Shown here piece by piece: positions 31,540-36,836 of a DNA stretch of 36,836 bases. The DNA lies in assembly GCA_009835325.1 (NCBI GenBank), contig VXWP01000017.1:1-36836 (forward strand), in the 5' to 3' direction. The position numbers and the translations under genes were made by a program. The stretch is from Gemmatimonadota bacterium. GTDB taxonomy: Bacteria > JAAXHH01. Positions within the stretch are counted from its first letter, which is position 1, and every line of letters starts with the position of its first letter. The notes below the pieces were generated by a model. The model worked only from the letters and a program-made list of their open reading frames with translations. It did not search any database and was not told the DNA's origin.

Positions 31540-34344
31540 TCACTGTTCGAACTCACGCGTCCAGTTCTGCACGATGGTGAGGGAAGGGCGGGCTTCTTCC
31601 GCGTTGGCGGCGATGACGAACGATTCCCCTCCCCCGTACACTTCGTAACCGGGAAACCGCAGGTCATCGGCGCCCGCCTGGACGCCTTCGAAGAGCGTTT
31701 CGGGACGGCCGAAGCGGATACCCTGGCCCTCCATCACGGGTATGGCTGTCAGCCGGTTGCCCTCAACGTAATACAACATATCGCCCGACGGACTCCAGCG
31801 GGGCGTCCAGCCACTGATTGACGAAACCTGCCATCGCCCCGCACCGGTGGGAAACCGGGTTACGAAAACCTGCCAGCCGGCCCCCTGGTTCGATACGTAG
31901 GCCAGGTAGCGGTTGTCCGGCGAAAGGGCGGCCTGGACCACGCGTCCCTGGTCAGTAAAGAGCACCTGGGGTTCGGCGCCTTCTTCCGTTGAAACAAACC
32001 GTACCTGTCCCCGGTGGAAGTAAACGAGAAACCGGCCGTCATTGGAGAGCATGGGACTCCGACCCCTCAGCGAATCGGCGGAGAAAACCGCCATCTCGTC
32101 CAGTACATCGAGATTCAGCCGCATGAAAAGGGCATTCCCGCTCGAACGGCCGGGATTGACAGCCGGGTAAATCGCAAACACGATCGAGCCGCCGTCCGGC
32201 GCAAAGCTCGGCCTGCTGTAGTTTAAGTCCGCAAAAGTAAGCCGCGTGCCGATACCACTTTCCAGTTCGTATAGCCAAAGCCCGGTCTGGCCGCTTTCTT
32301 CGACTTCCACCAGGACCTGATTCTCATTCGGCGAAAGGACCAGTTCTCTGATCTGTTCCTTAGGATCGCCGATGATCCGGTCGATCCGGCCGCGGCGATC
32401 CACCAATGCCAGGTGCTTGGGTGATTGGTAGGATTTCCGGTAAACCATGATCCCGTCGTCGGACACGCTCAGCGTATTGACGTGCCGGGCAACCAGAAAG
32501 GCGTCGCCCGCCAGTTCACCCGATCCCGGCGAAAAGGGGACGGCCCAGAGGTCGTCCTCGGGATGGGTCGTGGTCTCCCGGTAGTACAGGAGGTGACCCG
32601 ACGCATATCCCGCAACATTGAGGAAATCACCCTCCAGGGGCAGCAAGCGGCGGACGGCGGGCGAGTCGGATGGACCGGTGGAGCCGGGCGGATCAGGCGG
32701 GCCGTGGAACTCCACGGCGATACGAGCCGCCGTGATTCGGGCGATGGAGATCATCGCACTCAAATCCCCATTCCCCCGGTACCTTTCGCTCAGGTCTGCG
32801 ATCACCTGCGGATCGTCGGAGTATGAGACCACCGCATACAGGCGCAGGCCGTACTCGGACAGAACAAGGGGGGAAAGCAGCGCTCTCTCACTGTTTGTCC
32901 TGTCCGGTTCCAGCAAAATGACCGAGTCACCGCCGTTTTCGGACACGGCGTATAGCCCGCCGCCGGGTCTCATGCCGGCCATGCTGAAGAGTATCCGCCC
33001 GTCACCGCCCCATGAAATGCCCATCAAGTCCCGCTCCGGCAGGTCGCAGAGGTGCACCTGGCCACCCCCGTCCGTCGCGACCTTCCAAAGAGACCGCCTT
33101 ACCAGGTAACCGATCTGGCGGCTGTCAGGCGACCAGAAAAGCCGTTCGATATCCTCCGTTCCGGGAATCGCCCGGCCCTCGTCCTGGTCGAGGAAACGTA
33201 CCCAGAGGCGGTTTTCGTGGACATAGGCGAGCAGCGTTCCGTCCGGCGAGATGGCCGCGTTGTCCCGGCCCAGGTTGTCCAGGCTCATCTGGAATTTGCG
33301 CAGCGGCGGGGCGGGTTCTACGCCAAGCGCCCCCATTAGCGCCGCGACGATCAGCACCCCGGCGAGGAGGCAGGCGGCGCAGGCACCGAGCACGACTGGA
33401 CTCCGCAGGAGGGTAACGGCCGACCCCGGCCGCGATACGTTGCCGGCCGTACCGGCCGCCGGCCCCGCCTCGTGTTCGTTCCGGCTGTCGGAAAGGTCAT
33501 GACCCACGTCGAGCACGGACTGGTAGCGGGACCTGGGTTCCTTGCCCATGCAACGCCGAACGACCCGGTTCAGCAGGTGAGGCACCTTACTGTTCGCCGC
33601 GCTCACCGGTTCCGGGTCATCCTTCAGGGTACTGCTGATGACGGACACGTAGTTGTCACCCGTGAAGGGCCGGACGCCCGTCAGCGCCTCGTACATCATG
33701 ACGCCCAGGCTGAAAATATCGCTACGGTGATCGCCGTGGTTGCCAGTCGCCTGTTCGGGCGACATGTACGCCGGCGTGCCCAGTACCGTGCCGGCCTGGG
33801 TGAGACTCATCGTGGGCCCGGCGCCATCGGTTTCGTCGGAAGGGCCGGAGACGACCCGGGCCAGGCCGAAGTCCAGGACCTTGGGGACGCCGTCATCGGA
33901 AACCATGACGTTCGCGGGCTTCAGGTCCCGGTGCACCACGCCCCGCTCGTGGGCGTGGTCCAGGGCCTCCACGATGGGCATGAACCAGTCGTAGAAGGAT
34001 GCCAGCGGGAGGGGCGTACCGGACAGGTGCTCGTGGAGCGGCCGTCCGGATACGTATTCCATGGTGATGAAGTACACGGTGTCGGGACCGTCCGTGCCGC
34101 CCATCCGCGCTTCTTCGATGGCGTACACCTGGGCGATATTCGGGTGGTTCAGCTTGGCGGCCGCCTCCGCCTCGATCCGGAAACGCTGGAGCAGCGCGGG
34201 GTCGCGGGCCAGGTCCTCCGGCAGCACCTTCAGGGCGACCCGCCGCTTCAGACGGGTGTCCTCGGCCAGGTAGACCTCACCCATGCCTCCTCGTCCGAGC
34301 GTGCGTTCAATGCGGTAATGGAGGACGGCGTCGCCCTGCTGCAT
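31540..34344 (-). CDS. Ser/Thr protein kinase with membrane anchor and PD40 propeller
   Basis: 934 aa from ATG 34344 (GGAG 7 nt upstream). The open frame runs further up into the Gfo/Idh gene and is not real there. The kinase domain is complete: P-loop GRGGMGEV (17-24), Lys39, Glu60, HRDLKPANV (138-146) and DFG (158-160), then SPEQ. One membrane segment lies at about 316-342. The periplasmic part is a TolB/PD40 beta-propeller with recurring ISPDG, WSPDS, FAPDG and LSPDN blades. It should sense an outside signal and phosphorylate cytoplasmic targets. Such kinases are common in Acidobacteriota- and Gemmatimonadota-like genomes. No phosphatase or target is adjacent. Confidence 0.93.
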   Translation of the reverse strand: MQQGDAVLHYRIERTLGRGGMGEVYLAEDTRLKRRVALKVLPEDLARDPALLQRFRIEAEAAAKLNHPNIAQVYAIEEARMGGTDGPDTVYFITMEYVSGRPLHEHLSGTPLPLASFYDWFMPIVEALDHAHERGVVHRDLKPANVMVSDDGVPKVLDFGLARVVSGPSDETDGAGPTMSLTQAGTVLGTPAYMSPEQATGNHGDHRSDIFSLGVMMYEALTGVRPFTGDNYVSVISSTLKDDPEPVSAANSKVPHLLNRVVRRCMGKEPRSRYQSVLDVGHDLSDSRNEHEAGPAAGTAGNVSRPGSAVTLLRSPVVLGACAACLLAGVLIVAALMGALGVEPAPPLRKFQMSLDNLGRDNAAISPDGTLLAYVHENRLWVRFLDQDEGRAIPGTEDIERLFWSPDSRQIGYLVRRSLWKVATDGGGQVHLCDLPERDLMGISWGGDGRILFSMAGMRPGGGLYAVSENGGDSVILLEPDRTNSERALLSPLVLSEYGLRLYAVVSYSDDPQVIADLSERYRGNGDLSAMISIARITAARIAVEFHGPPDPPGSTGPSDSPAVRRLLPLEGDFLNVAGYASGHLLYYRETTTHPEDDLWAVPFSPGSGELAGDAFLVARHVNTLSVSDDGIMVYRKSYQSPKHLALVDRRGRIDRIIGDPKEQIRELVLSPNENQVLVEVEESGQTGLWLYELESGIGTRLTFADLNYSRPSFAPDGGSIVFAIYPAVNPGRSSGNALFMRLNLDVLDEMAVFSADSLRGRSPMLSNDGRFLVYFHRGQVRFVSTEEGAEPQVLFTDQGRVVQAALSPDNRYLAYVSNQGAGWQVFVTRFPTGAGRWQVSSISGWTPRWSPSGDMLYYVEGNRLTAIPVMEGQGIRFGRPETLFEGVQAGADDLRFPGYEVYGGGESFVIAANAEEARPSLTIVQNWTREFEQ

Positions 34345-34384
34345 GCGCTTACTCCATGGCGATTGACAGTCCAGCTGTCGATGG

Positions 34385-35446
34385 CTAGTCCAGTTCGTCC
34401 AGGCGCACGGGCCGGCCCTCCGCCGCGGACCGGTCGGCCGCGAACACGACACGGTGGGATTCGTAGGCGGTGGCCATGTCGGTGAGCGGCATGGGGCCGC
34501 CGCTTCGGATGCTGTCCACGAAGGCCTGGAACTGGGGCTCGTAGGGATGATCCTGGACATCGCCCGAATCGATCAGCGAGGTCTCGAGGGTGCTCCACCG
34601 GCTTCGGTCCATTCCCCGTATTTTCTCTGAGTAGAACCGGTTGTCCAGCAGGCTGCCCTCGCTGCCTGCCAGGTGCACGTGAAAATAGTAGGGTTGCAGG
34701 CAGTCGATACAGGAGGTTACCTTGCCGATACGGCTTCCGCCTTCGAACCTCAGGATAGAGACACTGGTCGTGTCGTACTCGTACGGCGCGAAGTGGGGGC
34801 TTGAAGACTTTGTGTTGTAGCTGGTGACTTCCTCCACCGTGCCGTCCATGAAAAATAACAGCGCGTCGAGGGCGTGGCAGCCGGCGGTCAGCAGGCTGGT
34901 CCCGCCCATGGCCTTCTTCACGTTCCAGTCGTACTGCCCGTACCACGGTCCGATACCGTGGTAGTAGTCGACTTCGGCGTAGTGCAGGTCGCCGAGCAGC
35001 CCCTGGTCGATGACGGACCGGATCAGGGTGAAATGGGCGCTGTAGCGGCATTCGAAGCAGACGCATACCGATACGCCGGCCCGATCCACGGCGGCCTGGA
35101 TGCGCGCCGCGTCCCCGGGCGTAAGGGCAATGGGCTTCTCGATGATGAGATGCTTGCCGGCTTCCGCGGCGGCCACAGCCTGATCGGCGTGAAAGGGATG
35201 GGGCGTGCAGATGTCGATCACGTGGATGTCCGGGTCGGAGAGCAGGTCGTCGTAATCGACACAGGACTTCAGCGGCGTGCCGAACTGATCCGAAAGGGCC
35301 GCGTCGTCATGGGTCCTGCGGGAGCAGACGGCGGTGACGTCCGCCCCGGACACGGCCTTGAACGCGTCGATATGCGCACCGGCCACCCAGCCCAGGCCGA
35401 CGATGCCTACGTTCAGTTGGTCCACCGTCAGTCGATTCACGGTCAT
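34385..35446 (-). CDS. Gfo/Idh/MocA-family NAD(P)-dependent oxidoreductase
   Basis: 353 aa. The Rossmann motif [12 protein letters not shown] (14-25), [12 protein letters not shown] and EKP (103-105) identify the family. [16 protein letters not shown] holds the typical active-site His. These enzymes oxidise or reduce sugars, inositols or their derivatives. The substrate is not readable. ATG 35446 overlaps the stop of the isochorismatase-fold gene (ATGA) and lies right behind GGAGG, so it is probably coupled; a GTG at 35485 is the alternative. With the neighbouring hydrolase and the divergent PhyH-like dioxygenase it could belong to a small-molecule degradation set. That is inference. Confidence 0.92.
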   Translation of the reverse strand: MTVNRLTVDQLNVGIVGLGWVAGAHIDAFKAVSGADVTAVCSRRTHDDAALSDQFGTPLKSCVDYDDLLSDPDIHVIDICTPHPFHADQAVAAAEAGKHLIIEKPIALTPGDAARIQAAVDRAGVSVCVCFECRYSAHFTLIRSVIDQGLLGDLHYAEVDYYHGIGPWYGQYDWNVKKAMGGTSLLTAGCHALDALLFFMDGTVEEVTSYNTKSSSPHFAPYEYDTTSVSILRFEGGSRIGKVTSCIDCLQPYYFHVHLAGSEGSLLDNRFYSEKIRGMDRSRWSTLETSLIDSGDVQDHPYEPQFQAFVDSIRSGGPMPLTDMATAYESHRVVFAADRSAAEGRPVRLDELD

Positions 35447-36048
35447 CCTCCGGAGCTTTGCAGGTCGTTCAACATGGTCATCCACCGGCCGTGGTCGGTT
35501 TCCAGCGTGTCGAGGGAGGTCCGTTCGAAGACGAAGGGATAACCGGTGATCGCCGCCGAATGTTTGAACGGATCGTCGGCGCAGCAGTCCTCGACGACCG
35601 CGGCAAGGAACCCGCGCTGCACGGCGGAAGCCGCGGTCAACAGCACACAGACGGAAGTTTCCAGTCCCGCAACCAGTATAAAGGATTTACGCGCGCGATG
35701 TAAATGGGTTAATAGGTCCGGCTGCAGGAAGGCATCGAAGGTCTGCTTGCGCAGGACCGTTTCTCCGGACCGTTCGGCGGCGCAAGGCAACACGCCGGCG
35801 CCGGACGTTCCCCGGACGCAGGGCGTCTCCCCCTTGATTCGGTAAGGCGCCATCCAGTCCGTCCCGTCCGATTCGAACTCCGCCCGCACATGCACGATGT
35901 CGAGACCGGACGATCGGCCATAATCCAGCAGCCTTTCGACATTCGACGGAAAATCCGGAAAAGCCTTCGCGGTTGCCGCGGGCCAGAAATCACGCTGGAC
36001 ATCGATGAGCAACAGCACAAACCGGCGCCAGTCTGTCTGGTCAGCCAT
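35443..36048 (-). CDS. Isochorismatase-fold cysteine hydrolase
   Basis: 201 aa. The catalytic triad of the fold is present: Asp16 ([10 protein letters not shown]), Lys101 ([10 protein letters not shown]) and Cys134 ([12 protein letters not shown]), with the cis-peptide region just before the Cys. Members hydrolyse isochorismate, nicotinamide, N-carbamoyl compounds or similar amides; the active Cys favours an amidase of the nicotinamidase or N-carbamoylsarcosine type. Length is usual. AGG precedes ATG 36048 closely. It is first in the minus-strand run and translationally coupled to the Gfo/Idh gene. The substrate is unknown. Confidence 0.92.
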   Translation of the reverse strand: MADQTDWRRFVLLLIDVQRDFWPAATAKAFPDFPSNVERLLDYGRSSGLDIVHVRAEFESDGTDWMAPYRIKGETPCVRGTSGAGVLPCAAERSGETVLRKQTFDAFLQPDLLTHLHRARKSFILVAGLETSVCVLLTAASAVQRGFLAAVVEDCCADDPFKHSAAITGYPFVFERTSLDTLETDHGRWMTMLNDLQSSGG

Positions 36049-36354
36049 GGACCTGCTTTCGACTGAAGGTGATTCGTCTGAAGGCGAAACAATGTCGTTC
36101 CACTTTGACCCATGGAAACGGGTTGTTCTTCTCTATCAATCATGTGTTAATACCGGCTTCGGGCAAGGTGATTTGCTCAGTCGGTGCAGTAGTTGCCGGT
36201 AAAATGTCGTTCCCGTCAAAAAACCTTTATATCAATGCGGATATTTCTGCCTTCCCGCCCTTGACATTCCCATGGGCCGGTGTAGATTAAATGCTAACCC
36301 TGTTCTACGGCGCGGGCATCGTCCCGCGTCGCATCGTTTTACGGTAAACCTTAC
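36049..36354. other. Divergent intergenic region
   Basis: 306 bases, relatively AT-rich, between the divergent hydrolase and PhyH genes. AATGTCGTTCC occurs twice (36091-36101 and 36203-36213), possibly regulator half-sites. A plus-strand promoter is noted at 36261-36288. No gene or RNA is recognised. Confidence 0.5.
36261..36288 (+). promoter_or_regulatory. Sigma70-type promoter of the PhyH-family gene
   Basis: TTGACA (36261-36266), 16 nt and TAGATT (36283-36288), about 67 nt before the start codon. Confidence 0.6.
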
Positions 36355-36836
36355 ATGCATTTCGATCCTCGGAAACTGTTCGAAGACGGTTTCGTCGTGC
36401 TTCGTGGGGTGGTTCCCCCTGACTGTCTCGGTCCGCTGAGGGACAGCTTCGAGTGCCTGGTGGACCGCCAGCGGGAGATCTGGGCCCGGGAAAGAAAACC
36501 GGACGATCCGCCCGGCGGAGCGTGGGAAACCGGCCACCAGCCCAGGCTGAATTTCGAGACTCTCGTGGACGGGGACACGGCCAATACGATGGCTTTCTGC
36601 CTCCACGAGAATACCATGGGCGTCAGCCGGCGCATCATGGGCGCGGAAGCCGCCGGCAACACGGGTTTCTTTTTCATGTGCAACCCGGTGACCGACCGCG
36701 GACCGGCGCCGTGGCACCGGGACATACACCCCATCGACCAGGCGCCGCTGCGGGGTCTCCAGGACGACCTGCTGCACAACGCACCCGGTTACCTCCAGTG
36801 GAACATCCCCCTCTACGATGACAACGTGCTCTGGGT
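36355..36836 (+). CDS. Phytanoyl-CoA dioxygenase (PhyH) family protein, 3' end cut by window
   Basis: The first 160 codons are visible; the frame is open at the right edge. The opening FDPRKLFEDGFVVLRGVVP is typical of PhyH-like Fe(II)/2-oxoglutarate oxygenases. WHRDIHP near residue 120 supplies the His-x-Asp half of the iron-binding facial triad; the distal His and the 2-oxoglutarate Arg must lie beyond the window. The ATG at 36355 lacks a good ribosome-binding site but opens the conserved domain, and a promoter stands upstream. Such enzymes hydroxylate diverse small molecules, so phytanoyl-CoA is not implied. It is divergent from the isochorismatase-fold and Gfo/Idh genes and may share a pathway with them. 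Confidence 0.88.
   Translation, partial: MHFDPRKLFEDGFVVLRGVVPPDCLGPLRDSFECLVDRQREIWARERKPDDPPGGAWETGHQPRLNFETLVDGDTANTMAFCLHENTMGVSRRIMGAEAAGNTGFFFMCNPVTDRGPAPWHRDIHPIDQAPLRGLQDDLLHNAPGYLQWNIPLYDDNVLW

Noticed and set aside
34345-34560. Longer N-terminus of the kinase
   Set aside because: It would overlap the Gfo/Idh gene in another frame. The kinase domain begins right after ATG 34344, which has a good ribosome-binding site.

Overview
This is a gene-dense, GC-rich bacterial chromosomal window, by eye about 65% G+C. It has Gram-negative outer-membrane features: three TonB-dependent receptors, a DUF5916 barrel protein, lipoproteins and two heptosyltransferase-like enzymes. The mix of Gld-type ABC genes, DUF6702-HupE, a receptor-linked His/Asp-rich lipoprotein family, PD40-propeller kinases, and Gfo/Idh, isochorismatase and phytanoyl-CoA dioxygenase-like enzymes points to the FCB side of the tree (Latescibacterota- or Gemmatimonadota-like, probably uncultured). 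That placement is inference. I saw no tRNA, rRNA, CRISPR array, transposase or phage gene.

Layout. (1) 1-4.3 kb, minus strand: M28 peptidase, DUF6702 protein, HupE-like protein and SufE form one tightly packed operon. Upstream of it lie L33-L28-MoaB. (2) 4.4-14.9 kb, minus strand: a three-gene cassette is present twice in tandem. Each copy has an 89-aa secreted Cys/His peptide, a lipoprotein with a His/Asp-rich linker, and a 782-aa ZnuD-like TonB receptor. Each copy has its own TTGACA promoter. The distal copy runs into a DUF5916 gene that carries a one-base frameshift, followed by a DUF2237 gene and a terminator. (3) 15.0-21.7 kb, plus strand: a divergent sigma70-type promoter drives an ABC ATPase, a GldF-GldG fusion, a DUF4340 protein and a TPP enzyme, all nearly overlapping. 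(4) 21.9-24.2 kb: a PiT phosphate transporter and a CPBP protease on plus, and a 58-aa basic protein on minus. (5) 24.2-27.4 kb: a TonB receptor with a long structured leader and a good terminator. (6) 27.5-30.9 kb: RlmN and two GT9 glycosyltransferases. (7) 31-36 kb, minus strand: isochorismatase-fold hydrolase, Gfo/Idh oxidoreductase, Ser/Thr kinase with a propeller sensor, and Apt. A PhyH-family gene starts divergently and runs off the right edge.

How the genes may work together. The most coherent system is the duplicated cassette at 7.2-14.9 kb, best read as an outer-membrane uptake system for a divalent metal, probably zinc. The receptor imports, the His/Asp lipoprotein captures metal, and the small Cys/His peptide is an accessory. 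The two receptors are nearly the same while the small peptides have diverged. The Gld-like operon is a second coherent unit: ATPase, fused permease/GldG and a DUF4340 accessory, with an unexpected TPP enzyme coupled to it. Two places look like sequence damage rather than biology: the frameshift near 5287 and a C6-G11 run near 20540.
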